Notes: generated by a model not told the origin, from the sequence alone. Positions 1 to 11,869 are shown, counted from the stretch's first letter. The stretch: 64,000 bases of DNA from Begonia masoniana (GCA_022432975.1 CM039516.1:31388051-31452050), one strand, 5' to 3'. Made by a program: numbers and translations.

Positions 1-2741
1 TTAGCCTGAGTATAAATGATAGTCGTTAGGAAAAGTGTGAGTTGTGTCCTAGTATTAAATGGGTGGGTGAGGACACAGTGGGTTGAATGCAGGATGAGAT
101 AAACCTTAGAATGAGAAATTGTAATGATGATACATATAAATAGTCTTGGGGCATAGTTAGTAAATCCTGGGGAGTACTAGGACGTACTAGGATACGATGA
201 ACCGGGTAGAAGTTTGAAAATTTATTGGGAGACACCTTAGATCTTCGTCATGCCATTAATATGTTTATTAATTGTTAAGGGGATTTTGAGAATTTGAGAT
301 ACTAATTGGTATTCGGTGAGAGGAAGATTCTAATAAACTTTATGCAAGAAAAACCAAGAGGGGAGCCTAACCTAAGTTACGTGGGGTTAACAATGATAGG
401 GACTATTGAGTGTTAAGAGGTATCGTTAGTTAGTTAGTATGACCCAAACTAGAGTCATAGAAAGGTGAAATGCTCGAGAGTAGAATTATGGAGAGTATGA
501 GTCAAGTCGTGAATGTGGCAATGAGGAGTAGTTGTGGAATGAATGATGAGCCATAGAAAGGTACTCAATTTCGGGGATTAACAGTTAGAGATTTCCTTAG
601 AGCTAGAAAACCAATAAATATTGAGGTATTAAAGGATCAAAGAAGATGCTAGGTGATATTCGTTAGGAAAAATGGTTGGACCTTAGGGTATAGGTACTAT
701 CTTAAGGGATTACTCATTCGAGGGTGAACGTGAATGCGTAAAAGTTTTCAACCGGCATTGTATAGGAGAATTTAGGCGTGACTAGAAGGAGTGGACGTGC
801 TGTGTTTTGGTGTTATTCGACCTAGGACTTGGGAGCTGAAAGTATATAGGTTTGGAATAACTTCGAAACTTAGATGTCTTGAGTAGGTAGAGAAAAGTCT
901 AACCTCTTGAATTGAGATAATGTGTTGAGGTTTAGATTAATGCGCACAATGTTAGGAGAAATGGTGACTCGTCGAGGTAATAAGTAGGATATTGGGAGTA
1001 AGAATGTTAACAACAAGTTTAGGTTGTTGAGTGACTTGTGGTAAAGAAATTTAGAATAATATCTAGAAACCGAGAGTAGATTAATTAAAAGTTTTGGATT
1101 GAATCTGGAGGAAAATTAAACATTTGTATAAAGGTAGAAAGCCTTAGAAAAGAAAATAGCAACAGTATTAGATAGAATTCGTTGAATGAGAATAACAAGA
1201 ATTCGTTGAAGAACTTTAGAATGCCTTATGGATAAAGTTTAAGTTAGAAAGTTTCGAGGGTTCGACTCGTATGTAACGAAGTCGAAACTACTGATGTCGT
1301 AAATAGATTAGGCAAGAGTTGATAAGCCTAAGAGTTAGCGAACTTAAGCGTGAGATATGAATATGAACTCGAGTATTAGTAGAGGTTGAGAGATGTAAGC
1401 TAGAAGAATGATGAACTTAAAATTCTAGATTCGAGACGGACATATGAGAGATATTAGTTAACTAAGAGAGAGAATTAGGATAAGAGAGTTAGCTATCTTA
1501 TGAAGTTGAAGAACTTAGAGGGAACTTAGAGGGTATTGAGAATTAAAGTGTAAAAGTTTGAAAGCATAGGTGATGAGTGATTAAGCGAAAGTTACTAAAA
1601 TGTAGAAGAGTACATAGTTATGAAAGTTAGACTAAGTTATGCGTTTGAGCTCTGTTAGTGGGTGAAGAGTGAGAAGTGAGGTAAGTGAGGAGATTAGTAA
1701 ATTCTAATGGAGGATATTGGATAGGAAAGATACGGAGATTATATGATGGAATTTAGAATATGGTTAATTCAGGAGAAGCATGAGAGTTTTAATTTAAAAT
1801 TTTGGGGATATTGATTTTTCGAGAGTGTGTAGTTATGACTGGAATAGAAGTGAGATACATTTAGTATAGTGAAGGGTGAAGGATGTTAGTCAAGGTAACA
1901 AGGTGGAAGATGAGATAGTAACTTAGAAGGGAAATTTGAACTGAAAACTTAGTGTACGAAGTTTATTCACTAAGTTTTTTTTTTTTTTTTTTTTGTGTTA
2001 TATAGTTGAGGAAGGTTGAGAGTTGGCATTAAAGTGGTGGTACACCGTTTAGAATATTGGGTGAATAGTGAAACCGAATTAGTTTAGACTTAAGAATTTG
2101 AAAGTGTTTGGTGATGACTATAGGCAAAGTTGGACAAATCGTACACCAATTTATTTTATACTGTGAAGGAATAGGGGGTAGATTGATTTAGATAGTGAGA
2201 GTTTGGAGTACGTGGATGAAGTTAAAATGATAAATGAGGTGTCGTGATGGTTTGAGGTAATTAGATGAGAAATGATGTAACAATATGGTAACATAGAGGG
2301 AATTTAAAATTTGGGGTTTAGAGTAAGATATATATATTGTTGAGTTCTTGATGTTACAAGCATTGGGGTAGCTTTGGAAATTTGAGGTTGTAATGTAAGG
2401 TTTGATGAACATTAGATTAGAAAATTAAGTGACTAAGTGAACTGATCATGAGGAAAAGCTAGAGTTGAGAGCTAAGTTGGAGAGATTAATGGTCTAAGTG
2501 ATGAATGCTCAATTTAAAGTCTATGGATATATGAGTAGGTGAGCTATGGAGGGCATAGCTAGGCAATTTAAAACTTTGGAGATGTAAAAAATTTTCAGTG
2601 TTTAATAGATGACTAAGATTGTAGTATAGTCTAGATTTCAGTGGCAAATCAAAAGTTATGGAGGGTAGATTAGAATAAGTAAGTGAAGAATCTTAAGGCA
2701 CGTCAAATTTTGAGAACAAAATTTTTGTAAGGAGGGTGGAT
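1..2741 (+). mobile_element. Decayed 3' internal region of an LTR retrotransposon
   Basis: No reading frame longer than about 75 codons exists on either strand and I recognise no protein motif. The assignment rests on its right edge: a purine-rich tract typical of a gypsy polypurine tract runs directly into an LTR at 2742, so this stretch is the 3' part of that element's interior, plus strand. Composition is unusual: C is scarce and G plentiful on the plus strand (19 G and 2 C in 1681-1740; 18 G and 2 C in 1501-1560), and in-frame TAG, TGA and TAA are frequent. It may be a very old pol or the non-coding interior of a large retrotransposon derivative; I cannot tell which. Confidence 0.5.
2726..2741 (+). 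promoter_or_regulatory. Polypurine tract next to the LTR
   Basis: A purine run (AAGGAGGGTGGA) ends one base before the TGTAACACCC that opens the LTR. The preceding bases (TTTTGAGAACAAAATTTTT) match the conserved end seen in the intact elements at 39731-39764 and, on the minus strand, 46151-46190. This is the expected plus-strand priming site and fixes the orientation of the element. Confidence 0.7.
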
Positions 2742-3108
2742 TGTAACACCCGAGAAATTTTTACAACGCGCGTAGCCTTAGATAGGTTATGTTAAGTAGT
2801 AAATTAGAATGAAAATGTGGAATAGGAATTTGAGAGAAAATAAAATGATAAGGTAATTGTTTAATAAATAGTTGTTTTAATTAATTTAAAAGAAAAGTGA
2901 ATAAATTTGGTTAAACTAATTTATTAATTAATTGGTGTTCGGATATTCTAAATGGAGAATTTAAGCTGGGTACGGGGTGAAGGTCAATTTACGAAAATTT
3001 ATAATTTAAGAATGAGATTTAACGGAATTTTCGGAAGGGCAAAAGAGTAATGTAATTGTATTTAATGTTATTATTATTATTATTAAAAAAATAATAATAA
3101 TAAAACAA

Positions 3109-3140
3109 ACGACAGAATGGTTTTCAAACCATTCTGTCGT
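3109..3140. repeat. Near-perfect palindrome in the LTR
   Basis: The arms ACGACAGAATGGTTT and AAACCATTCTGTCGT are perfect reverse complements separated by two bases (TC). The palindrome lies just after a (TTA)n/(ATA)n stretch and at the start of the G+C-rich leader. The homologous LTR at 63275 carries a shorter version (63547-63573), with a paired change in the arm. In RNA it would form a strong hairpin near the expected transcript start. Confidence 0.85.
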
Positions 3141-4405
3141 TCGAGTCGTACGAGGGGCAGGGGAGAGACGGGGGAGAGACGAGGGACGAGCGACGATCGG
3201 CGATGGGTTCACCGCCGTTTTCTGAGGTTTTCTGGTCAGGCGACGGCGGTGAGCGGGTTCCGGCCTGTCTCGGCGCGCAATCAGTTGGGTAAGCTCGTTT
3301 TTTTTCCCCTGTTTTCCTCTCTGTTCTAGGCCACGAGTGACGAGCCCATTTTGGCTCCGATCACCGGTCGTTTTTCGGCGGTCTTAGCTTGGAATTGCCG
3401 GACATTAGGCCGGCTTTAGTTGCCTGGCCGTGAGGAGCCTGTTTGGGCTAAAAATCAGAGAGCCCGATTTGGGCATTTCTGGTTTTGGTGTGTGTAGCTC
3501 GGGATTTTTGTTAGTTTATGCTAATTGAGGGTTAGGGTGATCGATTGGTGAGGAATCGGGTGAGAATTGATGGAAAACGGAAAGGGGGAAAATTCTGGGT
3601 AAAGGGTAGATTCGGGTTTTCTGATTTTTGACCTAGCTACGGTCGTTTGTTTTAAAATTCCTTTTGGCGGGTTAAAATAGGTTATTAGAGGAGTACGTGG
3701 CCGCTGGAATCGTTAGATTCCGATATCCGACGCGAAAGTTATGCACGTTTGAAGTTTCGGGTCGGTTTTTACCGAACCCAAATTAGTGGCCGTTTAGTTA
3801 GATTTTAGTTGGATTAAGCTAGAAATAGTAGTTTGGGAGTAATTGGTGAATGTAGGCTTGGTTTTAATGGAGTTTGAAGTTGGACGGTAAAATTGGCGTA
3901 AAACCGAGTTTTGAATGTTTAGGTTGAATTGTGTTATAGTTTTAGTTAGTTAGTTTAGGTTTAAGAATGTCTTTAGAGTTTACTAAATTAAGTTTCGTTA
4001 TTTTAGGTGATCGAGTGATTGAATTATCGGATGAAGTGGACAATTGAGTTTCGAGCAACCAGGTAAGTAGTGGACTGCTTGTGTTTTGCCTTCAGGCCTA
4101 CACCATGGAACGGTAGGGAATTATTTGTTTGTTTGTTCATTTGGTTGTTCTGTTTAGTGTTGCATCGTGTTGTTTTGTTTCGTGTTATATTGCATATCTT
4201 TGAGACATGCATCGTGAGTTACAGTACGATACGCTAGAGATGAGTGGTTGCATTGTGTGGCATTGTGAGTGTGAACGTAATCAGATAAAGTGAATTGTAA
4301 TGTATCTCAAATAGTGTGCCTTGTCAGGATACGGTGTTGGTAGTAGCACCCCGAAGGGAACTCTATAAAGGATGATTGGCTAAAATACGTAAATGTCATG
4401 AGTAT

Positions 4406-4542
4406 GAATTCCCAGACGGTTATAGGATTCTACGATCGACGAGGGAGATTATGCATGGCCATCCCAGACGGTTATGGGATGAGAGCTGTCTGGTTTTGCT
4501 CTGGTGATTCTGAGTTTGGCCGTCCTAGACGGTTATGGGATG
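4406..4542. repeat. Three tandem hairpins with a shared loop
   Basis: Three copies share the loop GACGGTTA. The second (4460-4481) pairs CATCCCA with TGGGATG perfectly. The third (4521-4542) pairs CGTCCTA with TGGGATG through two G-U wobbles. The first (4406-4430) pairs GAAT-TCC with GGATTC with a bulge. They occupy the same LTR position, downstream of a CCTTC-GGCCTACA block, as the different hairpin modules at 11870-12053 and 21220-21417. Confidence 0.6.
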
Positions 4543-5366
4543 TGTGCCTACTCAAATCACACGGCTTATAAAACGATTAAAGTAACGAACAACAACGAAC
4601 AACAAATAAACACAACTGAGTGGTAGAAACTGCATGTGTTAGGTTGCTTGCATTGTGTTGTTGTCTCATTCGTTATTCCTTACTTGCTAAGCATTAGGCT
4701 TATGTTTTGTGTTTTATGGTTTAGGTGACAAGATTTACTCTGGTGAGGTGGATGAGACAGCCCAGGACTAGTCAGCAGTTGGTGATGCATGGAGTATACC
4801 GGTGCAGGCTATTGTCGGGGCGCCTCGACCATGGTCTTCGGGGGGGAATGGGGGCTTGTCTTTTGGTAGTTTGTTGTAAATGTCTGTTTGTAGAAATGAT
4901 GGGAATGCGTAACTTTCTTTTTTATTTATGTTTTAAGAGTTACGGTATAGCTATTTGTCGTTGTTGTATATAGTCATAGTTAAGGGTGATATGTCGCCCT
5001 ATACTGTAGACTTTCTTCATTTAGGGATGTTAGTATTTTAGTTTCTCTCTTTACTGCTGTTGGAGATTTCGTAGGTTGGTTAGATGGCTAGGAATATTCT
5101 GGATTGGATTTTATGCAGGTATTTAGCATTGTGGAGGCGCCATTTTCAGTCGTTATTTTGCCAAAATTTTCGGGAAGAATGCCGTGGTGCTTAAAGGTTA
5201 GGATTAAGGAAAATTAGTGAGTCTAGGCAGCTAGGTATGACTTAAAAGAGTTTCAGGAGATTTAGTTTTAAATCCTGCGGTGTCAATTTTATTTTAAATG
5301 AGGTTTTAACGTGGAATTGGTTAGCAAAGTGGCGCACCGAGCCAGGGTGGGTTTGGGGGCGTTACA

Positions 5367-5676
5367 ACTAGCCCTCTTATCAATTATTCTTTTGACAAAT
5401 CAGGACTAAGAAGGTACAATTCAGTAGGCAGTTGATACTTTTTAACTTCTTGAAATATCATATCAATTTTACAAGTAAATAACGTCCGCAACATGCAACA
5501 GAGAGTGTTATTGATCGACGGATTGCTTCCAAGATTTGACTCAGAAAACCTACTATTAGAGAACCATGGTTGTCAAGGCATTGTCTTGATCGGACGATTA
5601 TAACGAACCAGAATTAGTTTCAATCCATTCAGCCATTGGTACACTGATCCATTAATGACAGCCATATCAAGCTAAT
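5367..5676. other. Unassigned stretch between two elements
   Basis: This lies between the end of the 2742-5366 LTR and the first bases that match the gypsy element to the right. I see no frame, repeat or terminal motif. It could be old host DNA or decayed pol. Confidence 0.4.
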
Positions 5677-5893
5677 GTGCCTCAAAGGCCAATAATCTGG
5701 TCTCAAACCAAAGCTCATTCATCATCTAAACTTTTTACTGACAAGTTTACTATTATTGCAGGTGAGGAACTCTTCAATGGCTTAAAGTGGAATCCAGATT
5801 CTCAGGACATGAATAAACCCACGCATGTACTTACTTAGGACTCAAGTGCCGAATTTTCTCAAGAGAGAATTTGTCTTCTTGGAGATAAATTAT
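5677..5893 (+). mobile_element. Leftover 3' internal end of a CRM-like gypsy element
   Basis: This stretch matches 14552-14771, the sequence between the end of pol and the 3' LTR of the element to the right, including the polypurine-tract neighbourhood. Because it lies immediately left of the LTR at 5894, that LTR has internal 3' sequence on its left and internal 5' sequence on its right. This is the arrangement left by recombination between tandem copies sharing one LTR. Confidence 0.7.
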
Positions 5894-7065
5894 TGTAACT
5901 AAATTTACTTTTATTGTTTTTATGGCAAATATTGGTCCTCTTGTTATTTTTGGCAAAACATTAGTATTTTAATTGCATGCATGCATTATAGACATTTAGG
6001 ATAGTTTGGGTGTTTAATACCTAAGGCACTCAAGGCATGGAGACGCGCATGCACGATTAGACACTCAACTCACATTCATGGAGATAGGTGCACAAATAAA
6101 GGCTTGGATACAGCTCCCATGAAGAAGGATGGGAGTATGCATACTAGCCTTTCAATTGGATGAACCAAGCATCAAGTCCTTGATGGAGCACAAGCAAAGG
6201 TCGGCCTGCATTAAGGAAGAAAGCTGCGTGCATTACAGACTCTTATTTGGTCATGTGTGCCATTACTTGCATCATTTGAAGCCCGACCCATCTATGAGGA
6301 AGAGTGCGCACAATCACCTTACATTTTTAATTTCTATAGCTCATTCTCACCCCGCATGGCTCAAGACAACTTACCTTATAAGGATTTCATCTCCATGGTT
6401 GAAGAAAGGAGGAGCTCGCGTGCACACAGTCAAGATCAACCGCTCAGGTATTTACCTTTTATTTCAAGCAGAAACCCTACACCACCTTAGGTCATATTTA
6501 ATCCTAATTTTGAGAACTTCGTACTCAGTTTTTGATAATCAATCAGTTTTTTATAATTAATAAAAATCGGCTCATTTCTCTTTAGGACCAAAGGAGCAAT
6601 TAGCTTCCAAGGTGAATGTCTCGACTGATCTTTGTCGAGTGGAGTGTGCCTCCATTACTTCAAGTTTTTTGTTACTTCTAAGTTCTTATTAACATCTTTT
6701 CTCTCCAAACCCTCTAGGGTTGGAAAACAGTAGAAAATGTGGTAACCATTGCCCAAGTACTGTTGTTGCTCTCCTTGGAAAGTAACATTCGAAAGTCCTT
6801 TAGGTTGCTTATCGGACCAGCCACGAGTTTCTCTACATATCTTTTTTGGTTTTTCATATTTTTATGTGAAATTTTCAGAGCTTAATCTTCATTCATTATA
6901 TAAGTCCTCTTTAAAATTTTGTTTCATTTGGAGCTTGTTTGAGAAAGTTGTGGTTATTGCATTGGGTGCTTATCGGATTGAGCCGAGAATACCGATCCTT
7001 TTCTTGATTGGCTTATTCTTGAATTTGTTGGCTTATTCTTGAATTTGCAGGGCTTTGACACATCA
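5894..7065 (+). mobile_element. Ty3/gypsy LTR (5' or shared LTR of CRM-like element)
   Basis: It starts TGTAACTAAATTTAC and ends GACACATCA, and aligns along its length with 14772-15890. Identity stops at the same terminal base in both, which sets the boundary. The copies differ by many substitutions and small indels, so the element is old. A frame at 6129-6560 lies wholly within it and is not conserved in the other LTR. Confidence 0.8.
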
Positions 7066-7067
7066 TC

Positions 7068-7079
7068 TAGTATTAGAGC
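7068..7079 (+). promoter_or_regulatory. Degraded primer binding site (initiator Met tRNA type)
   Basis: TAGTATTAGAGC, two bases after the LTR end, differs at two positions from TGGTATCAGAGC, found in the copia element at 16431 and, on the minus strand, at 50759-50770. Both differences are transitions, G to A and C to T. Confidence 0.6.
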
Positions 7080-7086
7080 GCAGAGT

Positions 7087-7470
7087 GATTTCCTTGTGTG
7101 ATATTTTGATTTTTTTTTCTTAATGGTTGCATGATCTTTTATTTGGCTTAAACTAAATTTAATCAAGTTAGTGAATTTGACCGAGAAGCATGTTTGAACT
7201 TAGTATTATTTTAGATCATTGTTAATCATATTTCTAGCAAGTATAATTAGCATATTATTACAAGCTTTCATTGTATGCTTTCTTTGTGTGATATTTTGAT
7301 TGTTTTTGCTTAATGGTTGCATGATCTTTTATTTGGTTTAAACTAAATTTAATCGGGTTAGTGAATTTGACCGAGAAGCATGTTTGAACTTAGTATTATT
7401 TTAGATCATTGTTAATCATCTTTCCAGCAAGTATAATTAGCATATTATTACAAGTTTTCATTGTATGCTT
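7087..7470 (+). repeat. Tandem duplication of about 191 bp in the element leader
   Basis: Two adjacent copies, starting near 7089 and 7280, share the block from TTGTGTGATATTTTGATT through ATTGTATGCTTTCT with few differences. It lies in the untranslated leader between primer binding site and gag. Confidence 0.75.
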
Positions 7471-7864
7471 TCTATTGAAATTAATTACCTATTGCATAAA
7501 AGTTTGTCTTGTCTGAATTATTGTCATTCGGATCTTTTTGTTGAGCCGAGGAGGGTTCTTAACCTTAAGCTTTCTGATTTTTTTTTGTTTATTCAAGTTT
7601 TTGTTTGATAATAAGAATTGTTAAGTGAACTTGTAGAAATCCTGATTATGCTATTATTTGAATTTACATACTTATTTTAATTGGTGACTTATTAATATCA
7701 CTAACTAATCGGATTCTAGTGGTAAACCGAGAAAAACATTTAAAAACAAAGATCTTATATGATTGTGTTGTTCCTTTCATAGTTTGATTTTGTGATAATT
7801 ATAATTGTTACAACAAATCTTATTCACGATTCTTAAGAATTAGGAATTAGATAGTACCATTAAA

Positions 7865-9167
7865 ATGACAACTAGAAGCGGTATTAATTATAATCCAAAT
7901 CTTGACCAAACCAAGACTCAAAATCCTCAAGTGGGTGAGTCTAGCTCCCAAGGACAAATCAACGATCTTAACCAAAAGATGGATCAACTTTTGCGGATGT
8001 TTGGTGAGCGTGAAAAGGATTTTCAAGAGCTCATGCATTGGAGGAGAACCGAACCAGTATTTCAAAGGTCCATGCATGAGAGGAGAACCGAACCAAATTT
8101 TCTAGAAACCTTGCAAAGAAGGAGAACCGAACCGAAATACCAATAACCCATGCACAATAGGGACGCTGAAGCCTCCTAGGGAAAGGTTTCAAAACTAAGA
8201 ATACTATGATGAAAATGGATTGAAGGGGAAGAGGATTTTGTTCCCAATCGACGTAGAGATAACGAAGATTTTAGACATGTTAAGTTAACCATACCCTCGT
8301 TTAACGGAGCATGCTATGAAGAAAGCAATTTTAGACTGGGTAGATAAAGTTGAGAAGGTGTTTGACTACTACGGATACTCCGAAAAGATAAAGTTGCAAC
8401 TAGTGCCTATCGAACTTAAGGGTTATGCCAACTTATGGTGGGAGAACGTGAAGGCTCAAAGGAGAAAAGACGAAGAAGAACCCATCACTACATAGAGAAC
8501 CATGAAAAATCTCATGCGAAAGAGGTTCGTTCCCAGTCACTGCAAGCAGAAACTTTTTCTACAAATACAAAGCCTAAAGCAAGTAAATCAAAATGTAGAA
8601 GAAAATCTCACTGAGTTTGGGATGCTCAGGATCATAGGCGAAATGAATGAACCTGAGAAACAAGTAATAGCTAAGTTCATTAGAGGATTGAACTAGGATA
8701 TCGGCGACATGGTTGAACTACAACCACTAGTTTCAATGGACATGGTGGTTCAATTAGCTATTAAAGTAGAGAGACAACAAAAGAGGAAAGTTAAAACTAC
8801 TGCTAATAGGTTCAACCTTAAAATCCTAGGATATACTAAAACCTCCACCAAAGTAGAAGAGAAGAAGTTGTTTACCAAGAGTTGGCCTGTCAAGGATGCT
8901 AGTAGCAAGCCTTTGGTATTCGATACAAATCCTACAAAAGCTTGTGAGATTAAGTGTTACAAATGTCTTGGTCTAGGACATATGGTCAAGCAATGCCCAA
9001 ACCAACGAGTAATGATACTCAAAGAAGGCACTGAAGAAGTTGAAAGTGAGGACGAACATGTAGAGAAGACCATGAAAGAAGTTGAGTCAGAGGATGAAGT
9101 ATTTCATGCCCAAGAAGAACCTCTACTAATGGTCATTCGACGAGTTCTTGTATCAAAAACCACATAA
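7865..9167 (+). pseudogene. gag: gag of CRM-like Ty3/gypsy element, broken
   Basis: Gag packages element RNA into cytoplasmic virus-like particles. The first piece (7865-8146, 93 codons) starts at an ATG in the expected place, carries three degenerate repeats ending RRTEP, and ends at a TAA. Later pieces (8502-8696 and 8709-9167) hold the end of the capsid region and a zinc knuckle, CYKCLGLGHMVKQC, spacing C-x2-C-x4-H-x4-C. Acidic sequence follows. The pieces are separated by stops and frame changes, so no full-length protein can be made. Clade (CRM-like) is inferred from the pol end and protease style. Confidence 0.75.
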
Positions 9168-9179
9168 GAAAATTGACAA

Positions 9180-11165
9180 CGTGAGAATATTTTTCATAAT
9201 CGCTATTATATCAAAGATCTGGTTTATCATTAATTATAGATGGAGGAAGTTGTGCTAACGTGGCCTCTAAGGATATGGTGAAAAAATTAGGGTTGGAAAC
9301 CCATTTACATGCAAACCCTATAAATTATAATGGTTAGATGACAAGGATGATATGAAGGTCCCAAAACAAGTTACTATAAATTTTACCATCGAAAAATACA
9401 AGGATTCTGTCATTTGTGACGTCGTACCTATGAGCACCAACCATATACTATTAGTTAGACCATGACAGTATGATAGACAAGTGACTCACGACGGATTTAC
9501 AAACTATTATCCCTTCAAGTTTGAGGGTAAGACAATCAAACTTGCACCATTGAAACCTGAGCAAATCGCCAAAGGCAAAGCATATAGGAAGAAGGAAAGG
9601 GATAAGACTAACTTACTCCTCTCCATAAAAGAATTAGAGAGCTCTTTAATAGAGGGAGGATCCCTCGTTATGATTCTATTCCGAGACCGGGTAAAAGGAA
9701 TTAGGAAAAATTCTGACATCGGTGCAAGCCCTACTTAAATAATATCAAGATGTGTTTCCCGAGAAACTACCACAAGGATTACCACCCTTACATGGTATCG
9801 AGCACCAGATAGACTTGCAACCTGAGGTCATGCTACCTAACTGCCCAGCCTAAAGAATAAATCCCGAATAATCTAAAGAACTGCAGAACAAAGTACAAGA
9901 GTTACTGGAAAAAGACTATATTAAAGAATCTATGAGCCCTTATGCGGTCCCTACACTACTAGTTCCAAATAAGGATGTATTGTTAAGAATGTGTGTAGAC
10001 AGTAGGGCTATAAACCAAATGAATATAAAGTATAGGTTTCCAATACCTTGATTAGAAGATATGTTGGACTAGCTCAGTGGAGCTTCAATATTTTCCAATG
10101 TCGATTTAAAGAGCGGATACCATCAAATCCGCATGAAAGAGGGCGATGAATAGAAAACTGCCTTTAAGACCAAGTACGGGTTGTTCAAATGGATGGTCAT
10201 ACCTTTCAAACTATCCAACACCCCTAGTGCGTTCATGCGATTGATGCACTATGTTTTGAAGGACTTTCTTCGCAAGTTTATGGTCGTTTACTTCGACGAC
10301 ATCTTTGTCTATAGTTTGGACTTAGTGTCAAATTTGGACTATCTGAACATTCTATTCCAAACCCTTAGAGATGCAAAGTTATATGGGAACCTTAAAAAGT
10401 ATTCTTTTGCTCAAGAGAAAGTTTACTTTCTAGGATTCATTATAACTAAAGATGGGATGGAAGTTGACGAATCTAAGATTGAATTCATCAAAGACTAGCC
10501 CAGCCCAGTGGGAATATCGGAAGTGTGTAGCTTCCACGGGTTAGCCTCGTTCTATCGAAGATTCATTAAAGACTTTAGCACAATTATGGTTCCAATCACG
10601 GACTGCACCAAGAAAGGAAGAGAATTCCAATGGACTCCAGCTTGTCAGCATAGATTTGAACTAATTAAAGAGAAGTTGTGTCAATCACCAGTTCTAGCAC
10701 TCCCGAATTTTAGCAAAGTATTTTAGATTGAGACTGATGCATTTGGTGTAGGAATCAGAGTAGTCCTGATGCAAGAAGAAATTCCACTGGCATATTTTAG
10801 TGAAAAATTAAAAGGAGCCGACCTTAACTACTCAGCATATGACAAGGAGTTCTATGTGGTCATACGAGCTCTCGAGAATTAAAAACATTATCTGTTATCT
10901 AAAGAGTTTGTCATACGCACCGATCACCAGGCGCTAAGCATATAAAGAGCCAAGGAAAATTGAACAAACGACATGCCAAATGGGTAGAATTTCTAGAGAG
11001 ATACCCTTACACACTTAAGTACAAAAAGAAGAAACCAACGTGGTAGCAGATGCACTATTAAGAAGACATATCTTGCTGATTGAGCTGGGAACAAGATTTT
11101 TTGGATTCAAATGGATCAAGGATAGCTACGAGTCAAATGCTGATTTTAGATTTTATTATCTTAAG
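9180..11165 (+). pseudogene. pol: pol of CRM-like element: protease, RT, RNase H, broken
   Basis: The order is protease, reverse transcriptase, RNase H. The protease motif reads IIDGGSC near 9235, the DGG variant familiar in this group, but its frame breaks soon after; 9481-9738 continues it (VTHDGFTNYYPF). RT fragments run from about 9880 to 10500 and include the active-site motif VYFDDIFVYS (near 10290). RNase H follows (IETDAFGVG near 10729; RTDHQAL near 10917). Many stops and shifts interrupt it. It is cut off from its integrase by the solo LTR inserted at 11171. It is a relic with no coding capacity. Confidence 0.78.
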
Positions 11166-11170
11166 TGCAA
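11166..11170 (+). repeat. Target-site duplication TGCAA, left copy
   Basis: TGCAA here and again at 13354-13358 flanks the solo LTR exactly, the 5-bp duplication expected for Ty3/gypsy integration. Confidence 0.88.
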
Positions 11171-11869
11171 TGTAACACCCGGTTCTATCGAACCAGTTCT
11201 CAATTCTTTTTAATTAATGGCACACTTTAAATGACAATAATAAAAGTAGAGTTAATGGATGACTAGGTAAGGGCATAAGGGTAATTGAAAATTTAAAAGT
11301 GAATAACGTATTTAAGGAGAGAGGTTTGGGTTTGGGTTTAATGCACTGTAGCCGCCACTATTCTTTTTATCATTCCTCTCTCGACCTCCAGCTCTCCAGC
11401 AGAACCCTTTTGGCGATTCTCTTGCTCGATTCTCTAACCTAGGTAAGTTTTTCCTCGTTTTCTTATATTTTAGCAGTTAGGTAACTGAGGGAGTACAATG
11501 TGAGAAATTTCGAGGATGCTGTGATTGAGAGTAGGTTCGGGTTTTGGTGATAAATGGGAATGCACAGGTAGCAGGGTTTCAAACTGGTTTCCTCAAACTT
11601 CTGATTGATTCTTGGTGAAGTTTAGTGAAGGTTTGATTAATGTACTATTATGACTTTAGGTGAGCGAGCTTCTAAAGTAGCTTACAGCCGAGCGATTTTC
11701 AGGAGACCAGGTAAGTGAAGTATGCTTGTGCCTTCGGGCCTACATCACAAAACAGTAGGATTTATGTGTGCTTGAATGTGTTTATATGTCATGCATCATA
11801 TTTTGAAAGTATGCGAAAATGAATTTACATGAAATGACATGGTAAGGAATGAACAGACTGTAACAGTTG

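Larger units (their letters stand above)
2742..5366 (+). mobile_element. Ty3/gypsy LTR, 2.6 kb, 3' LTR
   Basis: The sequence opens with TGTAACACCCGAG and closes with GGGCGTTACA, giving the TG...CA termini and short inverted repeat of an LTR, and sits directly after a polypurine tract. A second member of the family starts at 63275 and aligns with it through the hairpin (3109-3140), the G+C-rich leader (3140-3480) and the sequence that follows. Inside are an AT-rich TATA-like stretch (3061-3105), the 15-bp-arm hairpin, a possible donor (GGTAAG, near 3289) and three tandem hairpins at 4406-4542. The small reading frames within it (3117-3329, 4725-4973) show no protein homology I recognise. Confidence 0.82.

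Noticed and set aside
1970..2000. Poly-T tract as a possible retrogene poly(A) tail, also at 28043-28071 and 42763-42780
   Set aside because: No gene-like sequence adjoins it and no target-site duplication is visible. Simple homopolymer or assembly effect is sufficient.
3061..3108. TTA/ATA microsatellite as a separate feature
   Set aside because: It is part of the AT-rich region before the LTR leader; the other copy has a similar but unequal tract at 63495-63530.
3117..3329. Small basic protein after the palindrome, and the similar frames at 63529-63962
   Set aside because: The two LTR copies do not keep the same reading frame or protein sequence. The frames follow from a G+C-rich leader.
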